Shown here: positions 15,001 to 27,499 of the stretch, one piece after another
Layout: each line of letters begins with the position of its first letter
Position numbering within the stretch: the stretch's first letter is position 1
Origin: Chinchilla lanigera
Lineage: Eukaryota; Chordata; Mammalia; Rodentia; Chinchillidae
NCBI RefSeq assembly: GCF_000276665.1
Contig: NW_004955473.1
Location: forward strand, 8,733,464-8,797,463
Reading direction: 5' to 3'
DNA length: 64,000 bases
Notes under the pieces: model-generated
Seen by the model: only the letters and a program-made list of their open reading frames with translations
Database searches by the model: none
What the model was told of the DNA's origin: nothing
Translations under genes and position numbers: made by a program

Positions 15001-15984
15001 GGGGACAAATTTTTACAAATGGAATTTCTAGATGAATAAGTACATCTTATATCAAATAGCTGTTGGCAAATCACCTGCCAGAGAATTCCTACAAATTTTA
15101 CCTCCTATAATAATGTATGCTCATCTTCTTTACCACAACCTTGCCAACAAAATATCATGAAATTCTGTACCTTTTGCCAATCTGATAGCCTCCTAATCTT
15201 GGTCCTTTGTTTCTAAGCTCCCATGGCTGAGTTAATTAAATCTGCAGTCAGAGTAACAAGTAAGCTCTGAAACAAGCATTTTAAAAAATGAGGAAGCAAG
15301 GATAAGCAATAAAAATACTGTCAAGCCAAAGTAAAATTTAGACTCACACATCTAGAAACACATTATACTAGACTAATTTTCTTACTTGGCTGGAACTAGG
15401 AGGATTTCCAAGAAGGAGGTGTTGAGAGTCTGCACCAGAATATTGAGGTAAATGTGGAGAGGGAGAGAAAGTCAATAGAAAAATTGAGGAAGCGTAAGAT
15501 AAACAAATACTACTTGGTATTTCATCTGAAGGGTGAGAAAAACTAAAGCATTATGTGGGCTCTCAGGTTCTGATTGAATATAAATAAACAGTAGAAGTAA
15601 ATAAATAAATGGTCATGGAAGATACAGGTTCAAAATGACCAGTCACATTTGGGACATGTTGAATTTCAGTTGCCAGTGTGACATTAGGAAAACATATCCA
15701 GTGAAGAATTGGCCTTATATCCCATTTATGCATTTTCTCACTGCTAAGAAAGGGAGTAGTATAACACAATAGGGAAAACAGAGCACCCAATCTAATATAG
15801 GTTAGTTCTCACAGTCCCCCAAAAGTATGTGTTTAAAGGTGAGGTTTCTAGAAAGTGGTTGGATCACTGGGGCATTATGGGTTATTCCACTGATGATTTT
15901 ACAGCTGACTGTGTTATTAGGAAAAGCATATATAAAGGTGAGGCCCAAAAAACGTATGGTTCCTCAAAAACAATGACGTTAAAA
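15001..15984. other. Intergenic DNA
   Basis: No gene is visible. The frames at 15563-15790 and 15829-16062 show no domain. Confidence 0.45.
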
Positions 15985-16030
15985 ACCGAGATGCCTGGCA
16001 TGGTAGAGTATGTCTGTAATCCCATTGTTA
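15985..16030 (+). mobile_element. B1 fragment
   Basis: 'gatgcctggcatggtagagt' followed by 'atgtctgtaatccca' matches the 5' part of a B1 SINE. The rest is missing. Confidence 0.6.
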
Positions 16031-16059
16031 TCAGAATTTGGAGTGCTAGACTTTGCTTC

Positions 16060-16675
16060 TAGAAGTGGTTTTTAGATTCTCTCTGTTCTGAACAAAGAAT
16101 TGGTCAAGACAAGCAAAAAAAAAAAAAAAAAGGCTAAGTTTTTATATTTCCTGTATGTACAAAAAGAAAAAGCCAGGTATGGTGGCACATGCCTGTAATC
16201 TCAAGGATTTGAGAGGCTAAGGCAGGAGGATCATTGTGAGTTCGAGACCAGCCTGGGCTATAAACTGAGCTCAAGACCAGCCTGAACCACATAGCAAAAT
16301 CCTTTCTCAAAACAACAAAAAACCAAAAACAAAGAAAAGAAACTTACTCTGTCCAACAAGTTCAGGTCAACTAAAAGTAAGAAAAGTATACTCTACAGGG
16401 GGAGAGTGAACCACTGTGGAAGGATGAGAACACTGGCTCTGAGTAAAATGGCAGCCATTTTTGTATCTCCCACTCCTCAGGCTAATGTCAAATCTAGACT
16501 ATCCTATGAAAAAGCTATTTTGGTTCTTGCAAGGAGAATGGAAGACAGCACTCTCTGCTTTGTTCTAAATTCAGGGCTTTGAGAACTATACTGCTTGTGT
16601 GCATTGGAATTTTGTGATTGGTAGGTCATACCCACTTCCCCAGGCAGTTTGTCACACCATAATTTCCTGCTTCAT
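16060..16675 (-). mobile_element. LTR-like repeat, copy A (interrupted by a B1)
   Basis: This segment shares collinear phrases with 18150-18600: 'gaacaaagaattg' near the left end, and near the right end 'tgtgcattggaattttgtga' with 'taggtcatacccacttcccc' against 'tgtccagcatcttgtaatta' with 'caggtcacagttacttcagc'. The layout resembles an antisense ERV LTR, but the family is not identified. Confidence 0.45.
16163..16345 (+). mobile_element. B1-type SINE
   Basis: 'gccaggtatggtggcacatg', 'cctgtaatctcaaggatttg', 'gaggctaaggcaggaggatc' and 'gagttcgagaccagcctggg' give the 7SL-derived B1 layout, ending in an A-rich tail. It has a partial internal duplication ('gagctcaagaccagcctgaa'). It is inserted within the LTR-like copy A. 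Confidence 0.93.
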
Positions 16676-16830
16676 CGATACTCTGGATAGCCAAGGCAGG
16701 AAGATCAGAAGTTTGTGCAATTTAACAGTTTGCTGAGGCCCTGTCTCAAAAAAAAAAAAAAATGTGGGGGGATGTAGCTCAGTATGATGCTCCTGTGTTC
16801 AACCCCCAGGACTGAGAGAAAAAAAAATGG
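16672..16830 (+). mobile_element. B1-dID SINE, 5' truncated
   Basis: 'gccaaggcaggaagatcaga' (B1 part), an A-run at 16748-16762, then 'gatgtagctcagtatgatgc' and 'ttcaacccccaggactgag' (ID part). Confidence 0.8.
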
Positions 16831-18149
16831 CAAGTACTTCGCACGAGGACAATAAGATGATTTGAAAGCATCTCAGGAGTGGATCAGATGACACCCATCA
16901 ACAAGACTGTAAAAGGATAATTTCTTTTTAGAAAAACATTTGCTTTAAGAAGAGCGGTTCAGGGCACCCTGCTCACTCGGGACTGCCTAGAGAAGTGAAT
17001 CCAGGAGTTCAGGCATTCAGGCTCTCAGAGGCTCTATTGCAGCTATGGTTCACAAGAGCCAGAAAATTGCAGATATACAGTAACAATTAGGAAAGACAGC
17101 ACAATACTAAGTATAAGCATTTCAAAAGGAAACTGTTATTGCAGATGATAATGCTAAAAACAAAAACAAAGACTCCAAAAATATAGAAAAAAAATTGAGG
17201 AACAGTAACAGATGTTCTCTTTTGAAATTAACATATTAGAAACCAATCTTTTCTATTTCATGTCTTTATTCCTTCAGCAAAAACATTACTGAATGTGTGC
17301 CATATATCACACAATGTTCTAAGCAATAGAGGCAATGTGGTGCATAAGACAAGCAAGTCCTGCCCTTGTTATGTTACAGCATAGAGGTTGTGGTTTCACA
17401 AATATTCGGAAAAGAAGTTGCAAACCAAAAGAAGATGTTAGGAGAGTTTTTCTTTGAAATAATAATAAAAGGAAGAGCTCCCAGATTTTCAGGAGGGCTC
17501 CCACGTGGGCAGCCAATCCAGAGCTAGTCGAAGATTAACAGAGCACAGGAATTGTTTAGTTATCACCTATCACAGGTGTCTCTGTGGATCTAAAATGACC
17601 AACTGGAACTCACACTTTCTGATATAGTTCTTCAACATGTAGTAGGGCTTACGGGAAACAATTTTTAGAGAAAACTTTGTTATTTTGCATTTTGAGTTCC
17701 TCAAAACTCAAGCATTGAGTAGGGAGTAGTTGCAACTTCCTTTAGTAGGGAGGAGTTACATCCCATATTGCCTGAGGAAGTTCATTCTTGGTTCAAATTC
17801 CTAGCTCACTAGTTTTATTTTAATTCCTATCAGTATGGCTGATTGACCAACTCTACCTTAAACCCTTTCCCTAGGTAGCTACCTTACTCAAAAACTAAAA
17901 AATTAACTATTTTCTACAATAAGACAGGCCACTAAGAAAGATAGAGAGAAAAAATACATAAATTATTAAATGTATAGCATATCAGATTTTCTACTACTAA
18001 TATATAAAATAAATAAGTGTAAAACAGAGCAGTAATTTACATGGAGATACTATTTTAGATAAACTCTTTAGAGAAAATTGGGTGTTATTGGGTAGTTTGT
18101 TTCTAGAAAGTCGGTTACAAACTAAACATTATTGGTATCTGGATAGCTC
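16831..18149. other. Intergenic DNA with an old repeat remnant
   Basis: No gene is visible. About 17262-17420 ('aatgtgtgccatatatcaca', 'caatgttctaagcaatagag') resembles the beginning of the same ancient repeat class seen at 5.4 kb. The remainder is unassigned. Confidence 0.4.
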
Positions 18150-18600
18150 ACTTCTCCTTGGAGTTGGAGTTCAGATTCTTCTCACTTTGAACAAAGAATT
18201 GAACAAAACAGCAAAAGAAGTGGCAAAGTTTATTTAAGAAAGCAGAAATGAAGAGAAACTGGACCTACAGAGCAAGCTTGGACCAAGTAAATAGAAAAAG
18301 ATGGTGACAGCAAAGATAAAAGTACACACTACATCTAGAAAGGTATGATAGCAAATTCTTCACGGCATGAGTGTGTCCTTTTATGCTGTCCACATCTTAA
18401 GCAGACCAGTGACAACTTCTACATGAAGGTTTTGAGAAGCGGTGTTTGAATCCCATGCCTCAGGCTGAATTCAGGTCTAAGGCACAAACAAGGCCGTAGG
18501 AACTGTTCTGTTCATGTGTCCAGCATCTTGTAATTAACAGGTCACAGTTACTTCAGCAGGTAGCTCTTGCCAAATTCGGATCTTTTATCTCAACATGTAA
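18150..18600 (-). mobile_element. LTR-like repeat, copy B
   Basis: This is the second copy of the repeat at 16060-16675, in the same orientation: 'ctttgaacaaagaattgaac', then 'aagtggcaaagtttatttaa', then 'tgttcatgtgtccagcatct'. The tract before 'tttattaag' and the spacing suit an antisense LTR. The family is not identified. Confidence 0.45.
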
Positions 18601-19110
18601 GATGATATTTGAATTCGGATCTGAGGGAAAGGGCAGAATGAGCCCCCACAGCTGTGCCAGAGAAGAGGGTTTCAAGCAAGTATAACAGCCAAGTGCCAAA
18701 GTTTGAGGTAGGACCATCCCTGGCATGTTAGAGTAACAGAACTAAAATTGAGTTTGGCAGAAGCAAAGAAAGGAAAAAAGGAGCAGAGAGGTACGGAGCA
18801 CAGGGCTCATCATGTGGTGATCTCCAAGCCATTAAAAAACCTTAAATTTAAATGGCACAATGATATCTATATGAATTTATCTTTTAAATATATCTGTTCT
18901 GACTACCGTGTAGATAGTGTAAGGTGTAGACTGTACAAGAGAAAAGACAGGGAAGAGGAACATTCATTAGTAGGCAACTGAAACTATCAAGATGTAAGAT
19001 TTTGGTGGCTATACAAAAAATTAATCAGTTTAAACATTCGGTGCTCTTTTCGATTTAAAACAACAAGCAAGTCCTTAGAAACTTTTGGAAGTGACAATAA
19101 AGAATATTTA
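18601..19110. other. Intergenic DNA
   Basis: No gene or named repeat is visible. The 77-codon frame at 18748-18981 has no recognisable features. Confidence 0.45.
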
Positions 19111-19212
19111 GGGGCTGGGGATTTAGCTCAGCGGCAAAGCGCCTGCCTGGAAGCGCAAGGTCGTGAGTTCAGTTCCCAGTACCTGAGCAAAAAACAAACA
19201 AACAAAAAAAAA
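19111..19212 (+). mobile_element. ID-type tRNA-derived SINE
   Basis: Begins 'ggggctggggatttagctca' (A box), has the B box 'gtcgtgagttcagttccc' and ends in an A/C-rich tail. It has lost one base in 'cctggaagcgc'. No clear target-site duplication is visible. Confidence 0.93.
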
Positions 19213-22149
19213 GAGAGGATAACTTCTATTACTTTAATAAATCAAAAAGTGTTATTGTTATATCAGAAATTTTGACAATGTTCTAAAAACAGACAATAGA
19301 AAATGTCTTGTTGACAGATAAAGCAGGCAAAAGTAACTACAAGTCTAAAATAGGTATGTAAGAATGTACCCTTTTGATCAAGGCCACACTTTACAGAGAA
19401 TTTTCCTGAAAGGCTTCAGGATATGCTTTCATATACATTGGAAGCAGCAGTGGCTTTGGGCATGGCAAACAGCACTGGAGGACTGTCCATTGAAGGAGCT
19501 GGTTAGCTGGATCATTCCCCAAAATGGGAATATTGTGTCATTGTGAAAACAGTGGAGGGATTTCTTTGTGCACTGACATCAGAAAGTGTTCTCAATATTA
19601 TTCACAGGTAAAACAATTGAATTGCAAACCAGGTGCATACTATAACCTCGTTTTGGTTCAAAACTAGGAGAAAAAGGAGGAAGAGGAAAGACATATAGTT
19701 GTATTTGAATATATACAAAGATGTCCATCGCGTGTTTCTTTAAGGGATTGTGTAATAATGGATATTTTTTAATATTGTGTTTATTTATGTAACTTTTGAA
19801 TGGTCTGCAGCAACATGCACTTCTTTAGTAAACAGAAGGATAAAATCAATGAAGAAAGAGTTTTAACCACCTCATTGGGGTGGGGAAGGAGAAGAGGAAA
19901 AGAAAAGGGTGGCTTATGGTGTTGAATCAAAGAGCAGAAATGAGCTAAAGATGAGAAAAATTCACTTTTATGCAGTATGAAAGTTCATGGAGGCCTTTTT
20001 TAAGAGAAAACGCAATAGTGATCAACTGTATCTTTTTCCACAAGAGGATAAAGAATAGAATGTTTTGCAAAATTGGTCATGGAACTCTTTGTCCTGTGAA
20101 TATCTGGCAGGACTGTGATTTTCTGTTTCTCTCCTCTGAAATTCTCACACAAATCAATTTTGGACAAATACTGTGATGATTACAAAAGCACTGCATCGCA
20201 GTGCCTGAAGAATAGTGACAACAGTCTTCCCCACCCAGATGTAGAATAGTCACACATCTACTAATTTTAAAAATTTTCATTTTAAAAAAATATTTTCTGA
20301 TACATGTATCTAGATATTCATAGCCCATTTTGTAAAATTCATTTTCCCAAAATATTTATGCTTATAATATGACTATAAATTTAGTTTGAGTGTTGATGCC
20401 AAAATGCAATATTCGTTAGTTTTATTTCATCCCACATTCTCAAATATAAATCTAAAATTAGGAGTGAGTTTACCTATGAAATAGAATAAAGTATATACTC
20501 AGGCATTGCTACAACACTTCAGTCTGTGCCTTTCCATCACTGAGCACTTGAACTGATAACAATGCCAGTCTTACTGCATGATATTAATCTAACCTCTGAC
20601 AAAATGAAACTTGTAGTTTTATTATACAGAAGGGACCAAAAGAAAATAATCACTCAGAACTCTATAGAGGTATATTGAGTCTGTTGCCATAGAGAGGAAA
20701 CATACTTTATGAATTTGTCCATCTTCAGTATTAGGAACTGAGCACTGTTATTACACAGAAACATATTTCCTGCTCATACTTTATCACTGTTAAACAGGAG
20801 GCTTCTTTTCTCTAGACACTTTCACGAATAAAGGGTTAAAAGCAACGCAAGAGTCTTTAAAAGCATGGCTACTTAGCAATGGAAATACAAAGCTAAACAA
20901 AGAAATGATACTTAAAACTGCTCATTTGTCTTACTTTTCACTAGGTTTTATGCAGTAATTAATCATAATATTGACACACACCATAATAGCAGGTTGATAT
21001 AGCTCTAAGAAGATGAGTCAATTCATCAAGAAAGGATCCTTTCAATCAGTGATTTAGACTAATGCAGACAAAATCACCAATTGAATAATAATAGTTTCCC
21101 TTGCTTAACCTTTTCTAAGTGTTTTGATTTTGAAAATCTTAGAGAATAATTTTGCTCTGGAAAACCAAATGCATATTTTCTCAGATAAATGACTGAGGAA
21201 GAAATAACCCCTTCAAAAGGCATCTTCCATAAGTAAAGGAGCAAGGACATCATAATGGATCATAACTTCTGCTGAAAAGAGACAATAGATAGAGTCATAT
21301 ATTTGATCTTCAAGATCTCAATAGAATAATGATACTTGAATCGCATCTGTATACATAAGTAGTAGCTAGTGTTTCTTTTTCACCTCCAAAGGGATTATAT
21401 TATTAATCCTGCCTTTTGGGTTAGCTATGTTTCCATGAGTTTCCTCATGTGTAAGTACATACATTCAAACAGAGACAGTCTTCAGTGTAAGGAGCTCAAG
21501 GTGATGACTTATTAAATCCTTGGGTCTTCTTTATTTACTTTATAATCTCTGTGGGTGACTCAAGCAGTCCCAAAATGAAAAACACAACTCAAACTAACGG
21601 CAGAACATGGCAGCCACCCACAGTATTTGTTTTCATTCCTGGATTTTTTTTCCAGTTTGCTGGACTGAGTATTGAGTAATGAATGGTAACTTGATACTAC
21701 CAACATTAAAAATATCTCCAAATTTCAAAAATGTATAACAATGATGTATAACAATCAAAGCTTCAGTTTATCTCAATATTTTCAATTTTTCCTCAAAAAA
21801 AGTAATTAATCTAGCATTATAAATTTCACCTCTCAATGCACATATTGTAGCTTTTGCATTACACAGCACTTGTGTATAATGGTGATTTTAAATATGGTTC
21901 CTGACCTTTTTATGTAACTTAATAAAACTTTGCATGAAATATATTAGAAAACTCACTTTTATATCATTTAAATTTAATTTAATCAAATATATATATATAA
22001 TTGATAAAGTCAAAACCACCTTTGAATAGGATAAATTCATAAATCCCCAGAGGCAAATATTCACTATCACAGTTCAATGAGTATCTACCTAGTTCATATT
22101 TGATAGTGTTAGTGTTTATATTTATTTAAAGAAAACACAGTGTTTAACT
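19213..22149. other. AT-rich intergenic DNA
   Basis: No supportable gene. A 60-codon frame at 19364-19546 contains D-Q-G-H followed by a hydrophobic stretch, but this is too little to call. Around 21733-21755 there is a short tandem duplication of 'tgtataacaat'. Confidence 0.45.
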
Positions 22150-22310
22150 ATATGCCTGATACAGTTATTAATACTTTCCAAATTTTGTTCATTTAATCAT
22201 CATACTGATCCACATTTTACACATAATCACTTTGTAAATAAACAACTTGCCAAAGGTACAGAGATATTAAGATTCAGAAATGTATCCAGAGTTGATTCAT
22301 CCATACATGT
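22150..22310 (+). mobile_element. Possible MIR remnant
   Basis: 'catttaatcatcatactgat', 'ccacattttacacataatca', 'aacaacttgccaaaggtaca' and 'gattcagaaatgtatccaga' follow the MIR order, but with heavy divergence. Confidence 0.5.
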
Positions 22311-22324
22311 CTTCATGCCTAATA

Positions 22325-22790
22325 CCATATCAGTCAGTGTTTACTAGAGAAACAGATTTAATGCAAATTATACAAATATATAAGAATTTATAAGACTTGC
22401 CTACAAGAGCTGCTGACATGGTCAGATGTGAAAGAGTGCAAAAGTTCTGCGCTGCATGCTGGAGTCCTGAAGGACACAGTCAAAGGTCTGGAGGTCACAG
22501 TACTGTCCAGTGTGAGTCTGTATCAGGAGGCTGAAGGGTCAGTGTTGGAGGCTAAAGAGTCTGAGTAGGAAGGCTCATGCATCTGCTCTGGAATACAGGA
22601 GATGATGTCCAAGAGGAAGTCTATCTAGTGCTCCTCAGAAAAACCAGCACAATCATTCCTCCTTTGTTTCCCTTTTATACCATTCTGGTGACAGTCTTCC
22701 CTATGATGGGTCTGCCACACCCAGAACAGTACTGAATCAATTTAGTTGTGTGTTTCTTACTCAAATTGACACAATGTTATCAAAAATATA
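22325..22790. mobile_element. LTR-like repeat (class uncertain)
   Basis: It starts with 'tttactagagaaacagattt' and ends with 'caaattgacacaatgttatc'. Between them lie internal 'ctggagtcctgaagg' and 'cttcccttttatacc'-like phrases. This start-to-end layout resembles old mammalian retroviral LTRs read in antisense. I cannot name the family. Confidence 0.4.
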
Positions 22791-22984
22791 TAAAATGATT
22801 TTTATTAATTTGTGTACTTAAAATTTACATGAATTATGTGGTGAATTTATTCAGTAATTTATTATTTTTATGCCACATTTTGTATTTGAGATGTACTAAT
22901 GATTTGTGTATTCATCTATTCAGTAATTTTACTCATTGGATCTATTATATAAATATGGTTTAAATAATTGCCTTTTAAATTTCA

Positions 22985-23305
22985 GGTTCTACCAATGAGA
23001 TAGATGCAGGTGATTAAGCCAGAAAGACTCCTACTTCATAAGATTACGGCTCTTATAAAGGATGCCGCATGGCACATTAGGTTCATTTGCTTTTCCAGCT
23101 TTCTGCAAGTGAGCACAAAGTATTCCTCCCTCCCGGGAGATTCTGTAACAAGGTCCCATTGTGGAAGCAGAAGCAAGTCCTCACCAGACAACTGTACCTC
23201 ATGCACACTCGACCTTGGATTGCTATCCTCCCTACTATGGGAAAAAACATTTCTGTTATTTGGAAACTACACTGTATCATTTTGTTTTAGTAGTACAAAT
23301 GAATT
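22985..23305 (+). mobile_element. MLT1-like MaLR LTR, 3' part
   Basis: The run 'gcaagtcctcaccagacaac', 'cgaccttggattgctatcct', 'aacatttctgttatttggaa' and 'atcattttgttttagtagta' follows the order of the 3' half of MaLR/MLT1 LTRs. The frames across it encode no known protein. Confidence 0.5.
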
Positions 23306-23421
23306 AAAATATATTTTATCAGTAGATGAGATTCCTTCCAAGTTATATTACAAGCAATTTTACAGTGCACACATGTATGAAATATTTTCTGATATACATG
23401 TGTGAACTGCTATAGACTTTT

Positions 23422-23500
23422 TTTTTTGTACCAGGAATTGAACTCAGGACCTTCCACTTGCCAGGCAGGTGCTTACACCACTGAGGCATATCCCTGGCCA
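23422..23500 (-). mobile_element. ID-type tRNA-derived SINE
   Basis: Reverse-complement ID: T-run, 'gtaccaggaattgaactcag', 'gaccttccacttgccaggca' and 'gaggcatatccctggcc'. It is flanked by ctatagactttt at 23410-23421 and ctataggctttt at 23501-23512, a duplication with one mismatch in 12. Confidence 0.93.
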
Positions 23501-23512
23501 CTATAGGCTTTT

Positions 23513-25059
23513 TAAAATGTGTAAATTGGTTTACTGTTTCAGTTCTTAGTGACCACATCAGACAACAGCCAGCAAGCAAACAGCAGCACCACATCTGTGA
23601 AATTTAAGTAACAGAAATCTGATAAGAGGAAAAAGTTTAAAAACAGATTCTAGCCCACAATTTCCAGATCAGATTACACAGATACACAGATACACAGGTT
23701 ACAGGCCAAGATCTTGATTTCACCCTTGAAAGATTGAACCTTGTAACAATCTGGTCTTGGATGGTAAGCTACTTGTACCTGGATTTCTAATCTACAACAA
23801 TCCAAGGTAGTAAACTGATATTGTATTTCATTCTCAACAGCAATATATAAAACTTCCTTTTCCTTCATATCATCAACCGCACTGTATGTTTTTTCATATT
23901 TCAATATTTTAGGTGATGAAAGAAGAAGCAAAAATTGAATGTGATTACCCATGTCACATAGCTAATTCAGAAGGAGAACAAGGATTAAAATTTTGAGATA
24001 ATGAAATGGACTATGTCACTCAACTGAATAACTCATTATTTATCTCATAATCATTCTATAATTATGAAGGGAATGCAGATCTTACATATACAGCAGTTTT
24101 TTATCAGTGCATTATAAATATGTTCAAGAGCTGAAAGACAATCTGTGGGAAAAATACAGAAGACAAAATGAGTTAACTATTCATTTCCTTTCTTTCCCGT
24201 AAAATATGTCTTGTTCAATATAATTTTACTAATCATGAGAAGTGTCACATGTGTGATTTCCTAAAACATGCTTTATTTCCAAAATCACTTTCCATTAAAA
24301 AAGAAGAAGAACCCCAAAGAATAAACATACACTGTGAATTCAGTGCTATATAAATACCATATAAATACTGTATGTAGCAACTACTGAAATTCTTACTCTG
24401 CTTTGAAAATACATAAAGAAGAATGTCCATCATTGCATGATAATACTAGGAAGAAACATGTAGATTACAAATTCACCTGTGTTGTAAAAGTCACCAGTGT
24501 CCTTGATTCCTGTAAGATAACAACAGAACTGTGGTTGAGTGTATTTTTCACACCAAAATCAATTCTGACATTTTAATTTAAAAGTAAGAATACAGACATT
24601 AAAATAGTCATGTTAACTATTAACATGTTCAAGCTTGTAGTAACTAACCCTTTTTTTTGTTAACAAGTGCCAGATTTTAATTAATTGAATATTGGCAGCA
24701 GTTAGAGGAAGCTTCTGTATGATGCTAACCACTGAGAAATGAACTGAAATGTGTGAACAGATATCAAGACAGTGTGTGGATTTAAGGAGGAATTAAGTCA
24801 TACTGGATTTCTTTCTCTCTGCTACATGCAAATCATCACTCTATTCATGACTGGACTAGGATAACTGTTGGGCCTTTAGCCTCAGGTTATCTCAACTACT
24901 TTGTCACAGTTCTGACTCTTTTTTTCTCAAAGTGGGATTTTGCAAATTTTCCTTAACTTGGCTCACAGCATCATTCTTTACTAGTCCTTATTTTCCTGTC
25001 AATATTTATTTGTCCTCCTAAACTCAGATCTATTTCTGTGCTGTGCCACACAGTGATCA
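23513..25059. other. AT-rich intergenic DNA
   Basis: No gene is visible. A short tandem 'acacagat' repeat lies at about 23677-23697. Around 23950-23990 there is a weak MIR-like tail ('catgtcacatagctaattca'). Confidence 0.45.
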
Positions 25060-25170
25060 TTAGTGACATGTGTCTAGCAAAACTAAAATTAATTAAAAAA
25101 ATTAAAATGATCAGTTTGTCAGCTACATTAACCATATTTAATGCACATGATAGTATCACAGTCAAGGTAG
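25060..25170 (+). mobile_element. Possible MER5-like DNA transposon remnant
   Basis: 'aaattaattaaaaaaattaa' followed by 'tcagtttgtcagctacatta' and 'aatgcacatgatagtatcac' resembles the order in MER5A-type hAT elements. It is diverged, and simple AT richness could contribute. Confidence 0.35.
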
Positions 25171-25834
25171 TTTTGTTTATACTAATGCCACTTGATCACA
25201 AGTGTTCCCTTTCCCAGTGGCTTCATACTTATATTTTGTGTACTTTTTTCCCCATGATGCTTCTGTCACTACCACCCTCATTATCACCCTATATTGTAAA
25301 TTTCCTTTTGCCCAGATCACTAAAGCAAAGTTGAAGTTAGCTCCGTATACCATCTTTATGTCATCAGTGTCTAAGTGAGCCTGGACTATAGTAAGTGATG
25401 AATATATAGCGTGTGGCCCCAGTGCGTATATACATGTATGTAAGGATGGCTATAATCATGACAATTTGACTAAAAATACTATATTTGTAAGGCAAAAACT
25501 TTAAAGGATGGGCTACAATGTACAAAACAACTAGATAAATTCAGATACATAATATATTTCTAAATAAATCCCAGGTAAGTCTGTTTTTCTCCAAAATGAC
25601 ATAGAGTATAGATGACAATACAAGATCCAAAGATATTTTTTAGAAAACTAATAAAATGAGCCGTAAGTTCATCTGAAATTTTGTAGCAAATGAGTCGCCT
25701 AAGTATTTTGCGAGGAACTTTTGACAAAAACTATATGTAAACAATAAGTCATTATTTTGAGGAATGATTGAAAATTACAGTGAAGGTTTTAAGTTTAAAA
25801 ATTAATCATAAAAGACAGATTACCTTTAATCTCA
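25171..25834. other. AT-rich intergenic DNA
   Basis: No gene or named repeat is visible. Confidence 0.5.
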
Positions 25835-26234
25835 TGTCTTAGTTCCTTTTCTAGTTTCTGAGACAAACTATCCAACACTCAAAGTTAAAGGAGGAAAGAT
25901 TTATTTAGCTCGTTAGTGGGGTTTTCAGTTCATAATTGGCTGGCTCGAAGGCCAGGTGGTGTGGCAGACAGACACTGCAGAGAAGAAACAGTTCATGGCA
26001 AGCAGAAGGTCCCAAAGCAAGTAAGGGATGACCACAGCTCTTTCTACCCCGTATATTTTATCCAGGCTACCTAGGGTGGGTAGCACTTACACCCTTAACC
26101 TTACGACCTTTGGTCCTAGCATTGTACTATGAATCAATTCCAGCATCACATACTCTAGATCCAGCCACCTCTGAAAAAGGTCAATGTATGACCACATGAG
26201 ACTTTGGAGGGACATCTAAGCACATGCCATAACA
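25835..26234 (-). mobile_element. MaLR-type LTR
   Basis: On the plus strand this begins 'tgtcttagttccttttctag' and has 'aaaggaggaaagatttattt'. It ends 'ctttggagggacatctaagc' plus 'acatgccataaca'. This is the reverse-complement layout of an ERVL-MaLR LTR (a TGTTATGG start on the minus strand). No perfect 5-bp duplication is evident. Confidence 0.7.
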
Positions 26235-26384
26235 TCTGGTCAAAATATTTCCTTCACTTCACACACTTTTATGATAACATTTCCACCACTTTCTGAAGCA
26301 ATTCTGGCAGTCGTCTTTCATGAGTCTCTTTAGTCGCAATGTCACAGCTGCCTAAATGTCCTGAATTAATTACACATGTTTACC

Positions 26385-26690
26385 TTTCACGGTCATTCTG
26401 ACTTTGGGGAAAAACAAGAAGTTACACGGTACAAGATCTGGTGAGTAAGGTGGATGAAGACACTGCTTTTATAAGCCTACCTTGCAACTAGGTGACAGCA
26501 GCACTCACTGCATTTTTGAATACAACTTGTAAAGACAAGCAAGAAACAGGAACTTCCACAACTGCTTCAGAAAATACAAAAAAGATGGGAGAAGTGTGTT
26601 CAATATGAGTGGAAGTATTTTGAAGGGGATTAATGGCAATGTGCCTTTTACTGTAATACTTTTTAAAAAAATATAAAAGTTCACCATTTT
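26385..26690. mobile_element. Mariner-like remnant, copy 1
   Basis: The left part ('cattctgactttggggaaaa', 'acaagatctggtgagtaagg') looks like mariner transposase read in antisense. The right part ('ttttgaaggggattaatggc') looks like a transposase C-terminus read in sense (Y-F-E-G-D then stop). The same mixed-polarity arrangement recurs at 53575-53880, which supports a real element. There is no intact frame. Confidence 0.4.
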
Positions 26691-27499
26691 TCTATCACAC
26701 CATACATAATCTAGACTTTTTTAATGATATGTTCTAATTTTCCCCAATCCTCACTCAGAGTGGTAAAATGCAAGTGAAGAGGCTAGACTTCAGATCTTCC
26801 ATGGGAATATTGAGACACTCTAACACGCGCTGCTGTGGAAGGACAACTCATCTGCACTGAATAGATGCGACCTGTTATCTATCTGTACTGTCAATGGACA
26901 CTATTGAGATCCTGAAATAATTCTACCCCAATCCAGCAGTAATAAGCTATACAGTTCCTCTCACTTCTGAGATGCTGTCGGCAGAGACTTTCATCATCAC
27001 ACAGAATTGATGAGGCCATCCCTTCGCAATGTCAATGGACATGATGTGAGGAGCCGAGATTCCTATCCCACATGCAGTACTGAGGAGGTTTCCACTCCTC
27101 TAAAAGAATGTTAAAGGAGGTTATGTGGGCAAACTGGATTTCAACATCCTCTTGACATAAATGAGGGTTTTTTTTCCTTTCTTTCTCTGCTAGAGTGGTG
27201 TCAGAGAAATCCAATTAAACAGAAAGTTTAAATAAGATCTGGAATCTCATTTCCAAATGTTAAAATGTCCTGTTGTCACTGAAAACTTGCACATCATACA
27301 CAGAAACAGGATAACCTCAAATTAAATGTAAAACTAAAATCAATAGATGGAAAGAGTGAGATGACAGAGATGTTAGAAGTATCTGATAAAAACTTCAAAG
27401 AAGGTATGAAATAATGTCTAAAAGAACAGTTGTACACAGGCTTGAAACAAGTGGAAAAAAGAAACTCTCAAGGAACAAAATAGAAAGTCACAACAAATA
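26691..27499. other. Intergenic DNA, unassigned
   Basis: No supportable gene. The short frame at 27032-27214 lacks domains. Confidence 0.4.

Noticed and set aside
19111..19212. tRNA gene candidates at the ID elements (also at 28397, 43109 and 62059)
   Set aside because: They have A and B boxes, but also A-rich tails, target-site duplications and no full cloverleaf, so they are SINEs.
19364..19546. Frame with D-Q-G-H that recalls the second catalytic region of a retroviral integrase
   Set aside because: Only about four residues fit, with no collinear pol sequence around it.
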